This document shows, piece by piece, positions 6,561-14,982 of a stretch of DNA of 35,608 nucleotides. The notes under the pieces were generated by a model. That model was not told the DNA's origin. It did no database searches and saw only the letters and a program-made list of their open reading frames with translations. Numbering within the stretch: position 1 is the stretch's first letter; each line of letters opens with the position of its first letter. The position numbers were made by a program, and so were the translations under genes. The DNA is from Alphaproteobacteria bacterium (GTDB taxonomy: Bacteria; Pseudomonadota; Alphaproteobacteria; Micavibrionales; UBA2020): NCBI GenBank assembly GCA_016794125.1, contig JAEUKT010000002.1:399240-434847 (forward strand). Reading direction: 5' to 3'.

Positions 6561-7835
6561 TCAATGCTTCTTGCAGCAGCCGGGATCGGCGCTGATGGAT
6601 TCCGGCACGGGCAGGTTCTTTTCCTTGAACGACAGCACCGGCAGGATCACGAGGAACAGCACGAAGTAATAGAGCGTGCCCAGCTGGCCCATGATCAGGG
6701 GCAGGCCTTCCGGCGGCTTCGCGCCCGAATACATCAGCACGAAGAAGTCGATGAACAGAAGCCAGATGCACCATTTGAACACCGGGCGGAAACGGCCCGA
6801 CTTCACGGGGTTGCGGTCGAGCCAGGGCAGGAACACCAGCAGGATGATCGAGCCGAACATGGCCATAACCCCTTGCAGCTTCGCGGGCAGCAGCACGACC
6901 GTCGTGAACGGGATCGTGATGTCCATCGTGAAGGCGCGCAGGATGGCGTAGAACGGCAGGAAGTACCATTCCGGCACGATATGCGCGGGCGTTTGCATCG
7001 GGTCGAACTTGCGGAAGTGGTCCACTTCCGTCAGCGCGAGCGGGTAGAAGAACACCACGCCCAGGAAGATGGTGAGGAAGAACACCAGCGCAACCGAATC
7101 TTTCGTGCTGACATAAGGCGCGAAGGGCACGGTGTCGGCGGGCGTTTTCGGCTCCACGCCGGTCGGGTTGTTGGAACCCGTCACATGCAGCGCCCAGACG
7201 TGGATGAACACCACGCCCAGAATGACGAAGGGCAGCAGGAAGTGCAGCGCATAGAAACGGTTCAGGGTCGGGTTATCGACGGAGAAACCGCCCCACAGCC
7301 ATGTCACAAGCCCGTCGCCCACCAGCGGAATGGCGGAGAACATCGAGGTAATGACGGTCACGCCCCAGCCCGACATTTGCGACCACGGCAGCGCATAGCC
7401 CATGAAGGCGGTCGCCATCATGAGGAGAAGGATCACAACGCCGAACATCCACAGCAGTTCGCGCGGTTTTTTGTACGAGCCGTAGAAAAGGCCGCGCGCG
7501 ATGTGGATATAGACTGCGATAAAGAAGAACGACGCGCCGTTCATGTGGATGTAACGGAGCAGCCAGCCGAAATTCACGTCGCGCATCGTGCGTTCGACGG
7601 AATCAAACGCCAGCGTGGTGTGCGGCGTGTAGTTCATCGCCATCATGATACCGGTCAGGATCATGATGCCCAGCATCGTCATCGCGATGCCGCCGAAGCT
7701 CCAGAGGTAGTTCACGTTGCGGGGCATCGGGAATACGCCGTATTCCTTCACCAGCATCGTGAAAATGGGCAGGCGGTTGTCGATCCAGTTGACGACCGGG
7801 TTGCTGAAATTCTTGTTCTCGCCGAAATGGGCCAT
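6561..7835 (-). CDS. petB: Cytochrome b of the bc1 complex
   Basis: A 424-residue integral membrane subunit of complex III carrying haems bL and bH and the quinol sites. Four haem-ligand histidines stand at the diagnostic 14-residue spacing: H97/H111 in one helix and H198/H212 in another. The Qo-site PEWY motif is at residues 288-291. About eight transmembrane helices are visible, as for a full-length (unsplit) alphaproteobacterial cytochrome b. An AAGGA ribosome-binding site precedes the start at 7835. The gene is 17 bp downstream of petA and is co-transcribed with it. There is no sign of fusion or truncation. Confidence 0.97.
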   Translation of the reverse strand: MAHFGENKNFSNPVVNWIDNRLPIFTMLVKEYGVFPMPRNVNYLWSFGGIAMTMLGIMILTGIMMAMNYTPHTTLAFDSVERTMRDVNFGWLLRYIHMNGASFFFIAVYIHIARGLFYGSYKKPRELLWMFGVVILLLMMATAFMGYALPWSQMSGWGVTVITSMFSAIPLVGDGLVTWLWGGFSVDNPTLNRFYALHFLLPFVILGVVFIHVWALHVTGSNNPTGVEPKTPADTVPFAPYVSTKDSVALVFFLTIFLGVVFFYPLALTEVDHFRKFDPMQTPAHIVPEWYFLPFYAILRAFTMDITIPFTTVVLLPAKLQGVMAMFGSIILLVFLPWLDRNPVKSGRFRPVFKWCIWLLFIDFFVLMYSGAKPPEGLPLIMGQLGTLYYFVLFLVILPVLSFKEKNLPVPESISADPGCCKKH

Positions 7836-7852
7836 TTTTATTGTCCTTGTTC

Positions 7853-8389
7853 TTAGCCGATGCGGAGCAGGGTGTCGGTCACGAAAGTATAGGCGGGCAC
7901 GGCGAGGTTTTTCGGCGCCGGGCCTTTGCGGATACGGCCGGATTTATCGTAGTGCGAACCGTGGCAGGGGCAGAACCAGCCGCCGAAATCGCCTTTCGGC
8001 TGGCCCATTTTCGATCCCATGGGAATGCAGCCCAGATGCGTGCAGACGCCGACCAGCACCAGCCATTCGTCATGGCCTTTTTGCACGCGGTCTTCGTCGG
8101 ATTGCGGATCGCGCAGGGTTTTCCAGTCTTCGGCGCGGATTTCCGTCACTTCGGCCATCGGGCGGCGGTGGATGAACACCGGCTTGCCGCGCCAGACAGC
8201 CATGATGGTCTGTCCTGCTTCGATCTTGCTGACATCCACTTCGGTCGATGCCATAGCCAGCGTATCGGCGGCGGGGTTCATGCTGTCCACAAGCGGCCAG
8301 ACAGAAGTGCCCGCACCGACGGCAGCCATCGCGCCCGCGGTGAGATACAAGAATTCGCGGCGATTGGCGCCGTCTTTGGTCGAGTCCAT
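7853..8389 (-). CDS. petA: Rieske iron-sulfur subunit of the bc1 complex
   Basis: A 178-residue Rieske protein that carries electrons from ubiquinol to cytochrome c1. A twin-arginine signal/anchor RREFLY (residues 10-15) is followed by a single hydrophobic helix (about 16-36). The 2Fe-2S ligands are C116 and H118 in CTHLGC and C140 and H143 in CPCHGSHYD. The disulfide pair C121/C142 is also present. The start at 8389 has AAGGAAG upstream. First gene of the petABC operon, with a 200-bp upstream region that contains a hairpin. Confidence 0.96.
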   Translation of the reverse strand: MDSTKDGANRREFLYLTAGAMAAVGAGTSVWPLVDSMNPAADTLAMASTEVDVSKIEAGQTIMAVWRGKPVFIHRRPMAEVTEIRAEDWKTLRDPQSDEDRVQKGHDEWLVLVGVCTHLGCIPMGSKMGQPKGDFGGWFCPCHGSHYDKSGRIRKGPAPKNLAVPAYTFVTDTLLRIG

Positions 8390-8462
8390 TGTTTTTCTTC
8401 CTTTTTACAGGACTTTCGGGAGTCCGCCGTTGCAATCGGAACAGCGGTTTTAAAATCGGGTC

Positions 8463-8500
8463 ACAGGCAACGGGTCGGAAGACTCCGGCGGGCTGCCTGT
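8463..8500 (-). promoter_or_regulatory. Hairpin in the petABC leader
   Basis: ACAGGCA (8463-8469) pairs with TGCCTGT (8494-8500), enclosing a smaller CGGA/TCCG stem. It lies about 75 bp upstream of petA in the 200-bp gap 8390-8590. That gap otherwise holds a TAGTAT that might be a -10 box (8510-8515, minus). No ORF there is convincing. Confidence 0.4.
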
Positions 8501-8590
8501 ATTTGAATGATACTACTGATTTTCGGGCGAAATAAAAGCGTCGCGCATGAATATTTCACATGCCTTACAGCGGATTTTATTTTCATAAGA

Positions 8591-9316
8591 TCAGAAAAAG
8601 TAAATCGCCTGCAAGATGAGCAGCTGGAGGGTATAGATTTGCAGCGTATTATGACCAATAAACCGGCAGGCGCGGGCGACAATGTCCGGATTCTTGCGGC
8701 GGATGCTTTCCAGCAGCATGTCGCGGAAATGGAACATCAGCACGGCGGTGCCGACGGTCGAAACAATCACGACCGCCCATTGCGCGGGATTGAACGGAAA
8801 GATCGTGGCGCAGAAGCCCAGATACAGCACGGTCACATAGGCGAAATAAAACCGCACATCGACCACCGCCGCCGCGCGGTCGCGGTTTTTCAGCAGCCAT
8901 CCGGCCAGCGCGATGATCGCGGCCATCGTGCCGTATTCGGTCACGGGATCGGTGACCGGGATCAGCGCGACCAGCGCGGCGTTGACGACCCAGAACCTGA
9001 ATTTGTCGCGCACCGCGATTTCCGCCAGCGGGTCGATCACCATGCGGATCAATATGATTGTGGCGACGGCGGATAACGGCAGCGGCCCGATGCCCGTGAT
9101 CGCGCCCACCACGGCCAGCAGCAGCGCCGCCTGCCACATCCACAAATCCGATTTACGCCCCGCGTTGTAACCGGTCGGAATAAACCAGACGAGGGCAAAC
9201 ATGCGGAACACGCGGAACCACAGGTTATCGTCATATAAATACAGCCCCACATGGTCGATCAAAAACGCCGCCACCGCGGCTGCGTACAATTCGTATGATG
9301 CGATCCTGTATTTCAT
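8591..9316 (-). CDS. TraX-like polytopic membrane protein
   Basis: A 241-residue, strongly hydrophobic protein with about seven or eight membrane segments. The N-terminal stretch with LIDHVGLYLY, then LWFRVFRMFALVWFIPTGYNAGRK, resembles the TraX/acyltransferase-like family signature (an IDH motif near the first helix followed by an R-I-G-R-type segment). E. coli F TraX acetylates pilin. Chromosomal relatives are unassigned, so I give no substrate here. The C-terminus NTLQIYTLQLLILQ also fits that family. No good ribosome-binding site is seen before the ATG at 9316. It is divergent from trmL with only about 50 bp between. Confidence 0.6.
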   Translation of the reverse strand: MKYRIASYELYAAAVAAFLIDHVGLYLYDDNLWFRVFRMFALVWFIPTGYNAGRKSDLWMWQAALLLAVVGAITGIGPLPLSAVATIILIRMVIDPLAEIAVRDKFRFWVVNAALVALIPVTDPVTEYGTMAAIIALAGWLLKNRDRAAAVVDVRFYFAYVTVLYLGFCATIFPFNPAQWAVVIVSTVGTAVLMFHFRDMLLESIRRKNPDIVARACRFIGHNTLQIYTLQLLILQAIYFF

Positions 9317-9366
9317 GGGACACTTTCGTTATGGTCGATAATGGCATTAAACAACCGCGGTGACAA

Positions 9367-9843
9367 ATGCGTCTTGCTCTCTTCCAGCCCGATATCCCGC
9401 AGAACACCGGCACGCTGATGCGGCTTTGCGCCTGCCTGGGCGTGGCGATGGATATCATCGAGCCCTGTGGATTTTTACTGTCGGATAAAAACCTGAAGCG
9501 CGCGGGCATGGATTACCTCGACCATCTGGATATGACGCGCCACATGAACTGGGACAGTTTCAAAACAGCCCATGCCGGAAAACGCATCGTGCTGCTGACG
9601 ACCAAAACCGACCAGTCTTTCATCGATTTCAAATTCGCGCCCGATGACGTTTTATTGGCCGGCCGCGAAAGCGCGGGCGTGCCGGATGACGTCCACAATT
9701 CATGCGATGCCCGCATCACCGTCCCGATGGCGGCCAGCGTGCGGTCGCTGAATGTGGCCGTCGCAAGCGCGATGGTGTTGTCGGAGGGGTTGCGGCAGAC
9801 GCGGCTTTTCCCCAATTGCAAAACGGGCAAAAAACAGGCTTAA
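9367..9843 (+). CDS. trmL: tRNA (cytidine(34)-2'-O)-methyltransferase
   Basis: A 158-residue SPOUT-fold methyltransferase of the TrmL (YibK) type. It uses S-adenosylmethionine to 2'-O-methylate the wobble base of certain tRNA-Leu. The N-terminus [18 protein letters not shown] is diagnostic. The knot motifs GRESAGVP (residues 99-106), ITVPM (117-121) and [10 protein letters not shown] (127-136) form the cofactor site. The length is normal for this minimal family. It lies just upstream of hemF, 25 bp away and probably co-transcribed. Confidence 0.93.
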   Translation: MRLALFQPDIPQNTGTLMRLCACLGVAMDIIEPCGFLLSDKNLKRAGMDYLDHLDMTRHMNWDSFKTAHAGKRIVLLTTKTDQSFIDFKFAPDDVLLAGRESAGVPDDVHNSCDARITVPMAASVRSLNVAVASAMVLSEGLRQTRLFPNCKTGKKQA

Positions 9844-9868
9844 TGCGTCCGAAAAGGAAACGTCAGCC

Positions 9869-10756
9869 GTGACCAATACCGCGCAACAGCAACAACCGGA
9901 CGAACGCAAGGAGCAAGCCGCCGCATGGTTTGAAAACTTGCGCGACCGCATCTGCGCGGAATTTGAAAAGCTTGAAACGGAGCTGACCGGCACGCATAGC
10001 GACCTGCCCGCCGGTAAATTCACGCGCAAGCCGTGGGACAAAAAAGATTCGCCACAAAATGACGGTAAACTGAGTGGCGGCGGTGTGATGTCGATCATGC
10101 ATGGCCGCGTGTTTGAAAAGGTCGGCGTGAACATCTCGCAGGTCTATGGCACGTTTTCATCGGAATTCCGCAAAAACATTCCGGGTGCTGCCGACACCGG
10201 CGCATTCTGGGCGGCGGGCATCAGCCTTGTCGCGCATATGCGGTCGCCGCTTGTCCCCGCCGTCCACATGAACACGCGCCATATCGTGACATCCAAGGCA
10301 TGGTTCGGCGGCGGCGCGGATCTGACACCGATGATACCGGACGCGGCCGACACCGCCGATTTTCACGCCGCATGGAAAACCGCCTGCGACCGACATGATC
10401 CGGCATACCACCCGAAATTCAAGCAATGGTGCGATGAATATTTCTTCCTGCCGCACCGCAACGAACCGCGTGGCATCGGCGGCATTTTCTATGATTACCT
10501 TGAAAACGACTGGGCGCGCGATTTTGCCTTCACGAAAGATGTCGGCGACACATTCCTGAGCATCTATCCGCAGCTCGTCCGCCGCCATATGAATAAACCG
10601 TGGACACAAGAACAGCGCGAACACCAGTTGGTGAAACGCGGGCGGTATGTGGAATTCAACCTGCTCTACGACCGCGGCACGCAATTCGGCCTGAAAACCG
10701 GCGGCAACACCGAAGCGATTTTGATGTCGATGCCGCCCGAAGCGAAGTGGCCCTAG
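9869..10756 (+). CDS. hemF: Oxygen-dependent coproporphyrinogen III oxidase
   Basis: A 295-residue HemF, which converts coproporphyrinogen III to protoporphyrinogen IX with O2 in haem synthesis. Landmarks are [34 protein letters not shown] (core around MNTRHI), [11 protein letters not shown], and the C-terminal [15 protein letters not shown] with [17 protein letters not shown]. It ends KWP, without the tail of the E. coli enzyme, as I remember many alphaproteobacterial versions doing. The GTG at 9869 is preferred (AAAAGGAAA upstream, within 10 nt). The frame remains open upstream into trmL, but that part is not HemF-like. The TAG stop shares CTAG with the converging gene at 10753. A haem enzyme near the bc1 operon is sensible company. 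Confidence 0.93.
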   Translation: MTNTAQQQQPDERKEQAAAWFENLRDRICAEFEKLETELTGTHSDLPAGKFTRKPWDKKDSPQNDGKLSGGGVMSIMHGRVFEKVGVNISQVYGTFSSEFRKNIPGAADTGAFWAAGISLVAHMRSPLVPAVHMNTRHIVTSKAWFGGGADLTPMIPDAADTADFHAAWKTACDRHDPAYHPKFKQWCDEYFFLPHRNEPRGIGGIFYDYLENDWARDFAFTKDVGDTFLSIYPQLVRRHMNKPWTQEQREHQLVKRGRYVEFNLLYDRGTQFGLKTGGNTEAILMSMPPEAKWP

Positions 10757-11172
10757 GCTTTCGGTTCTTCCGTCGTTGGTTTTTCTTCGGCCTTCACCGC
10801 ATCATCTTTTTTCTCCACCACCGGTTCCGGCGCGAAGCGGATGAGCATGAAGATCATGCTGAGAAGCGCGATCACGGCGACGACCGGCTGTTTCAGCATC
10901 ACCAGCGCATAGATGGCGAAGCAGACCGTCCATGCCATGGCGATGATGCGCACGTAATTGGGATGTTTGCCGATCATCCAGTCGCGCTGGATATATTTGC
11001 CCTGCAGCGCGCAGATGGCGCCCACGATGCCGATAATGCCGTTCACGCCGTCGGGCATAAATGATTTGCCGTTCGACAGCGCGGACACAAACAGGAACAG
11101 GCACAGCACCGCCAGCAGGCCCTGCAGCAGCAGATGCGCAATCGACAGAAGGCTGATGACAGGTGCCAGCAT
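10753..11172 (-). CDS. Small membrane protein, four TM segments, unknown function
   Basis: A 139-residue protein with about four hydrophobic segments (near residues 5-30, 42-58, 73-92 and 94-112). A charged C-terminal tail rich in Glu, Lys and Pro (about 113-139) probably lies in the cytoplasm. Polar loop residues such as [17 protein letters not shown] lie between the second and third helices. I do not recognise a family. The stop codon overlaps that of hemF over the 4-bp palindrome CTAG (10753-10756), so the two genes end tail to tail with no spacer. Its start at 11172 faces a 195-bp gap shared with the operon at 11368. Confidence 0.7.
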   Translation of the reverse strand: MLAPVISLLSIAHLLLQGLLAVLCLFLFVSALSNGKSFMPDGVNGIIGIVGAICALQGKYIQRDWMIGKHPNYVRIIAMAWTVCFAIYALVMLKQPVVAVIALLSMIFMLIRFAPEPVVEKKDDAVKAEEKPTTEEPKA

Positions 11173-11294
11173 GGTTGAAAACCCCGAAGCGGTCCCGGCG
11201 GGACGGCTTATAAAGTATAAAAGGTGGCCTATGGCAATTCAATGTTGAATCAACAGGTTAATGACATATTAAGACTCCGCTAACCGCCCCTTCC

Positions 11295-11300
11295 TATAAT
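11295..11300 (+). promoter_or_regulatory. -10 box for the 11368-12833 operon
   Basis: A perfect TATAAT lies 67 bp before the ATG at 11368, in the 195-bp gap 11173-11367. The corresponding -35 (about 11272-11277, AGACTC) is poor. The rest of the gap holds an AT-rich ATTCAA/TTGAAT inverted pair near 11236-11250 and no ORF. Confidence 0.4.
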
Positions 11301-11367
11301 GTTATGTAACTATTTGAATTCGGCCTGCGAATAGCTGGCCAATGCCAATTTTGATCAGGAGCTGCCG

Positions 11368-11580
11368 ATGGGCCAGGCCGACCGTATTTCACCGCAAGAC
11401 CAATTAAAAATTTTGCACCGCCACGCCATCGACGGCGATTTGGCGGGGATGATGAAAGACATCGGCGAGTTCCATCTGCGCTGGAATAACCTCAGCCCGG
11501 AAATTCAGGAAGATGTCAAAAAAATGGAAGGCGTTTTCCTGACGATGTTACAGGCCAAAGCATCGGTGGTGCGCGCATGA
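11368..11580 (+). CDS. Small helical protein upstream of PDE-like gene, unknown
   Basis: A 70-residue soluble protein predicted largely helical (DQLKILHRHAIDGDLAGMMKDIGEF, then a second helix around EDVKKMEGVFLTMLQAKASV). AGGAG precedes the ATG by 7 nt. The stop overlaps the next start as ATGA (11577-11580), so the two proteins are translationally coupled and probably made in similar amounts. I recognise no family. Its size and position suggest an accessory or regulatory partner of the downstream phosphodiesterase-like enzyme, which is inference from context. Confidence 0.75.
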   Translation: MGQADRISPQDQLKILHRHAIDGDLAGMMKDIGEFHLRWNNLSPEIQEDVKKMEGVFLTMLQAKASVVRA

Positions 11581-12833
11581 CAACCGCACCGCAATCGATG
11601 GAAGACCTGATCCGCAACATGGCCGCCCAAAACCCCGATATTATCCGCGAACTGGGCGGCGCGGACAGTTTCAACCAGACGCTGAAAAGCATCGGCACGC
11701 TCGACCAGAAATTCGAGCAGCGCGGCGGCGTGTTTTTCCACACCGGCAGCAACGCGTTTGAAACCGCCGACAAATTCACGCAGGTACATATCGACGAATA
11801 CCGCGAAACCGGCCGCCCGTCGCTGCCCGCGCTGGCCGCGCACCACGCGGATCAATTGGGCCTTGATAAAGGCAGCGCCGAATACAAGGCGATCATCATG
11901 GTCGCCGCGCGCGCCGAGGTGGATGCCGGCATCACGCCCGATTACCACAACAAATTCCACTACACCGATGTCGCCGCGATGACGGCGAACCTGCTGGCAA
12001 AAAACAACGAATTCGTCGCCAACGGCGACCCGCGCGGCGTGCCGCTGACGAAAGCCGAACAGGCGATCACGCTGATGACCGCGATCGGCCACGATATCGA
12101 CCATATGGGCAAATCCAACCCGCCGAACGACCCGCTGTATAACGAAAAGCAGTCGTTCAAGGCGATGGAACCGCTGATGCGCGAAGCCGGACTGACGGAG
12201 CAGCAGATCAGCAATGTGCATACGATCCTGATGACCACATCGCCCAACGGCCCGCATGCGATTTTGAAATCCTTGGCGAAGGGCGACCGCGAAGGCACGC
12301 CTGCGACGCTGGACGGCATCCGCGACGCGGATATCGAGGGCAAGAAAAAACTGGGCGTCGATCCTGCCACGATCAAGCCGCTGGATTTCCCCGTGCTGAA
12401 AGACCTGGAGGGGAATTCGAAACTGACGCAGATGGCGGCGATGGTATCGGATGCGGATTTGTACGCATCGGGCGGCGCCGGCATGAAATCGAACATGGTG
12501 ATGTCGACCGCGCTGACCGAAGAAGGCAAGAAATTCATGGGCAGCCCGCTGGATTTCACGACCGACGGTTCCCGCAAATTCTTCCTCGACGGTATCGTGG
12601 GCAAAGAAGGCTATGCGTCGAACGCCGGCCGCGAAGTGATCAACGCGCAGTTCGAGGCGATGCGCAACGAAACCGAACAGCGTCTTGCCGCCGCAAAGGC
12701 CGCCGCCGCCGCGCCCAAGGCGGAAGCGCCTGTGGTTGCCAGCAAATTCGCAGCCCCGCCGAAGGAAGACCCGCCCAAAGCGGCCGAGGTGAAACGCGCC
12801 CCGTCGAAACCCCGCGGCCCCGGCGGGCCTTAA
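11577..12833 (+). CDS. Class I (eukaryotic-type) cyclic nucleotide phosphodiesterase-like HD protein
   Basis: A 418-residue protein whose core carries the metal-site layout of PDEase class I enzymes, which hydrolyse cAMP/cGMP. YHNKFH (123-128) matches the YHNxxH motif (H124 as proton donor, H128 metal ligand), followed by TDV. GHDIDHMGKSN (171-181) matches the class I signature HD-x-x-H-x-G-x-x-N except at its last hydrophobic position. DADL (292-295) fits the distant metal-binding Asp, about 121 residues after the HD, close to the spacing in animal PDEs. Residues 1-100 look like a helical N-terminal domain without a recognised sensor. Residues 370-418 form an Ala/Pro/Lys-rich tail. No signal peptide is seen. 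An unusual find in a bacterium. A plain HD hydrolase with another substrate remains possible. Coupled to the 70-residue gene upstream. Confidence 0.7.
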   Translation: MTTAPQSMEDLIRNMAAQNPDIIRELGGADSFNQTLKSIGTLDQKFEQRGGVFFHTGSNAFETADKFTQVHIDEYRETGRPSLPALAAHHADQLGLDKGSAEYKAIIMVAARAEVDAGITPDYHNKFHYTDVAAMTANLLAKNNEFVANGDPRGVPLTKAEQAITLMTAIGHDIDHMGKSNPPNDPLYNEKQSFKAMEPLMREAGLTEQQISNVHTILMTTSPNGPHAILKSLAKGDREGTPATLDGIRDADIEGKKKLGVDPATIKPLDFPVLKDLEGNSKLTQMAAMVSDADLYASGGAGMKSNMVMSTALTEEGKKFMGSPLDFTTDGSRKFFLDGIVGKEGYASNAGREVINAQFEAMRNETEQRLAAAKAAAAAPKAEAPVVASKFAAPPKEDPPKAAEVKRAPSKPRGPGGP

Positions 12834-12844
12834 GCGATATCAGT

Positions 12845-12871
12845 AAAATAGCAATTAATAGTTGCTATTTT
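12845..12871. terminator. AT-rich 10-bp perfect hairpin after the PDE-like gene
   Basis: AAAATAGCAA (12845-12854) pairs perfectly with TTGCTATTTT (12862-12871) around TTAATAG. It lies 12 bp after the stop. A third half-copy, ATAGCAT, follows at 12884-12890. It could be a bidirectional terminator or an operator dyad. Confidence 0.5.
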
Positions 12872-13006
12872 CGCAATCATGTGATAGCATGGTTATATGT
12901 TTGACGCGATTCTCACCAGCCCGCCACAGGGCAAGCGAAAAACAGGGAGCCACCTTCAGGGCTTCAAGACAGGAAAGATATCCGCCGCGGTCATCGCGGT
13001 TTTTTT
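12862..13006 (+). ncRNA. Possible small RNA, or the 3' end of the PDE operon transcript
   Basis: The 198-bp gap between converging genes has a promoter-like pair, TTGCTA (12862-12867) and TAGCAT (12885-12890) with 17-bp spacing. A GC hairpin plus T7 follows at 12985-13006. A transcript of about 110 nt (roughly 12896-13006) would result. The stretch carries three CAGGG-containing repeats. No known RNA family is recognised, and no ORF with a ribosome-binding site is present. Confidence 0.3.
12985..13006 (+). terminator. Intrinsic terminator, plus strand
   Basis: CCGCG (12985-12989) pairs with CGCGG (12995-12999) around GTCAT, followed by T7. It ends plus-strand transcription before the converging CCA transferase gene. 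Confidence 0.7.
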
Positions 13007-13031
13007 ACGCCTGAAAATCTGGATACGGGGC

Positions 13032-14297
13032 TTAGGCCTGCAGCGCGGGCGTGCCGGAGGAAACCGGCGGCACATGCCGGGCGGCGAGCAGTTTCAACGC
13101 CTCGGTGCGGCCGGGCTGGAAATCCTGCGAGATCCACCATTCTTCCATGTTCTTCAGGATGCGCCCCACATGCGGACCTGCGGGCCAGCCAAGTTTCAGC
13201 ACATCGTCGCCGATCAAGGGGAAGCGCGGCGGGCGGAAGGCGGTTGCGACGTTGTAGAGCGCGTCAAGGTTGCCGTTGTCGAACTGCCGTGCGGCGCACA
13301 GCAGCAGCAGGCTGCGCGCCATATCGTTGCCATGCACATACACAAGCTTGCGCACATCCTGTTCGGGCATATCGGTCGAAACCGGCATGCCGGGGTTCAT
13401 CAGCTTCATCAGCACAGTCGCCTGATCGTTCGACAGGCGCAAGGAACGCGTGAGCGCGACCAGCCCCGTCGGCGTGACATCCAGCAGCGCGGCGAGCCTG
13501 CGCAGCACGAAGGGATGGCTGTGGTGGTCGGCCTCCAGCTCCAGCAGCCTTTCCAGCGTTTTCAGACCCGTCGCTTCGGGCAGGAAATGCGTGGTCACGC
13601 CCGCGCGCAGCATGATGTTCCATGTGATCGCGCAGCGGTCGGATTCCAGTATCTTGAAAATTTCGGTGCGGATGCGCTCCGCCGACAACCGCGGCAGGCG
13701 GTTCGCCAGTTTCGCGCAGGCGACCAGCGCGGCGGCATCGGGGCGCCCCTGCCCGAAATGGGCGAAGAAACGGAAATAGCGCAGGATGCGCAAAATATCT
13801 TCCTGGATGCGCGTTTCGGGATAGCCCACGAAAATGACGCGGCCGGTGCGCAAATCCTCGATCCCCGTGAAGGGGTCGTACACATCGCCGTCCATATTGG
13901 CGGACATCGCGTTGATGGTGAAATCGCGGCGCGACGCGTCTTTTTCCCAATCATCGGTGAACTGCACCTGCGCATGGCGGCCGAAGGGGTTCACATCGAT
14001 GCGCAGCGTGGTGATTTCAAACGCCTTGCCGTCGACAATCGCCGTCACCGTGCCATGCTGCAGACCCGTGGGGATGTAGCGGATTTTGGCGGCCTGCAGA
14101 TGCTCGATCACCTGTTCGGGGCGCAGCGGCGTTGCGATATCGATATCGATCACGGGGCGGTTGACCAGCGCATTGCGCACGCAGCCGCCGACAAACCGCG
14201 CCTCCACCCCTGTTGCCTGCAATGCGTCCATCACGGCCACCGTTTCCGGTGCGATCATCCACGATTTGCGCGCGATTTTGCCGTTATAGACGGTCAT
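13032..14297 (-). CDS. cca: CCA tRNA nucleotidyltransferase
   Basis: A 421-residue class II nucleotidyltransferase that adds or repairs the CCA end of tRNAs. GGCVRN (37-42) and the catalytic DIDIAT (Asp51, Asp53) form the palm. RRDFTINA (123-130), YDPFTGIEDL (140-149) and the ERIRTE region (about 206) are the following family motifs. The C-terminal half is the helical tRNA-binding body. Length is normal for the alphaproteobacterial form. It is the last gene of a three-gene operon with the Nudix hydrolase (6-bp gap) and DUF1285 protein. Confidence 0.93.
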   Translation of the reverse strand: MTVYNGKIARKSWMIAPETVAVMDALQATGVEARFVGGCVRNALVNRPVIDIDIATPLRPEQVIEHLQAAKIRYIPTGLQHGTVTAIVDGKAFEITTLRIDVNPFGRHAQVQFTDDWEKDASRRDFTINAMSANMDGDVYDPFTGIEDLRTGRVIFVGYPETRIQEDILRILRYFRFFAHFGQGRPDAAALVACAKLANRLPRLSAERIRTEIFKILESDRCAITWNIMLRAGVTTHFLPEATGLKTLERLLELEADHHSHPFVLRRLAALLDVTPTGLVALTRSLRLSNDQATVLMKLMNPGMPVSTDMPEQDVRKLVYVHGNDMARSLLLLCAARQFDNGNLDALYNVATAFRPPRFPLIGDDVLKLGWPAGPHVGRILKNMEEWWISQDFQPGRTEALKLLAARHVPPVSSGTPALQA

Positions 14298-14303
14298 GCG
14301 GGT

Positions 14304-14975
14304 TTACTGGTTGCCTGGTTTGGAAGTGGTTGTGCCGTTTTTGCGGGTGTCGGATTTGGGTTGGACCGTATCATTAGCCGGCGGGACGGGCTTGTTCACC
14401 ACATCCGCGAAATTGCGCAGCATGCCGGCGGTTGCGCCCCAGATATGCACATCGTCCCACATCATACCGTAAAAACGCCGCTCGCCGCCCTCAAAGGTCA
14501 GGCTTTCTTCTTTCAGGTCCTGAAAAATGCTTTCCACCGGCACTTCGAAAATGCGCGCAACTTCGTCGGGGCTGGGCACCCATGTTTGGTCTTTTTCCAG
14601 CACCGCCACGACGGGCGTGACGCGGAAACCCGTGCGGGTCACGTATTCATCCAGTTGGCCAAGCACGCGCGCATTGGCGGGCACAAGGCCGATTTCTTCC
14701 TGCGCTTCGCGCAGCGCCGTTTCGTTCGCGTCCTTGTCCTGCGCCTCCACCCCGCCGCCCGGGAAGCTGACCTGCCCCGCATGGGCGTTCAGCGTATGGG
14801 TGCGTTCGGTGAACAGAATCGTGACGCCTTCGGGGCGGTCGATCAGCAAAATCAGCACAGACGCGTCGCGCGTGGGCGGATGCATGACCATGCCGGGGTT
14901 CAGCGCGCCGTCGCCGCTGCCGGCGCCGGGTGTATAGGCTTTCAGGTGTGTTTCGATGTCTTTCAGCGTGATCAT
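14304..14975 (-). CDS. Nudix hydrolase, CoA pyrophosphatase type
   Basis: A 223-residue Nudix enzyme. The CoA-pyrophosphatase subgroup mark HAGQVSFPGG (65-74) leads straight into the Nudix box, whose core REAQEEIGL (89-97) holds the metal-binding glutamates. Such enzymes split CoA or its derivatives to phosphopantetheine and 3',5'-ADP. The last 25 residues are Pro/Thr/Lys-rich and look disordered. The CCA transferase lies 6 bp downstream and DUF1285 7 bp upstream. As I recall, this three-gene order is common in alphaproteobacteria. Confidence 0.88.
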   Translation of the reverse strand: MITLKDIETHLKAYTPGAGSGDGALNPGMVMHPPTRDASVLILLIDRPEGVTILFTERTHTLNAHAGQVSFPGGGVEAQDKDANETALREAQEEIGLVPANARVLGQLDEYVTRTGFRVTPVVAVLEKDQTWVPSPDEVARIFEVPVESIFQDLKEESLTFEGGERRFYGMMWDDVHIWGATAGMLRNFADVVNKPVPPANDTVQPKSDTRKNGTTTSKPGNQ

Positions 14976-14982
14976 TTATCCG

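Noticed and set aside
5997..7856. A 619-codon plus-strand open frame
   Set aside because: It is antisense to petB and petC, which carry all catalytic motifs. The translation is Arg/His-rich and has no recognisable domain.
8461..8682. Minus-strand open frame upstream of petA
   Set aside because: It overlaps the TraX-like gene's 3' end, has Ser/Arg-rich shadow composition and covers the leader hairpin.
12897..13006. Short peptide gene starting at ATG 12897
   Set aside because: No ribosome-binding site and no in-frame stop before the terminator; the frame runs into the antisense of cca.
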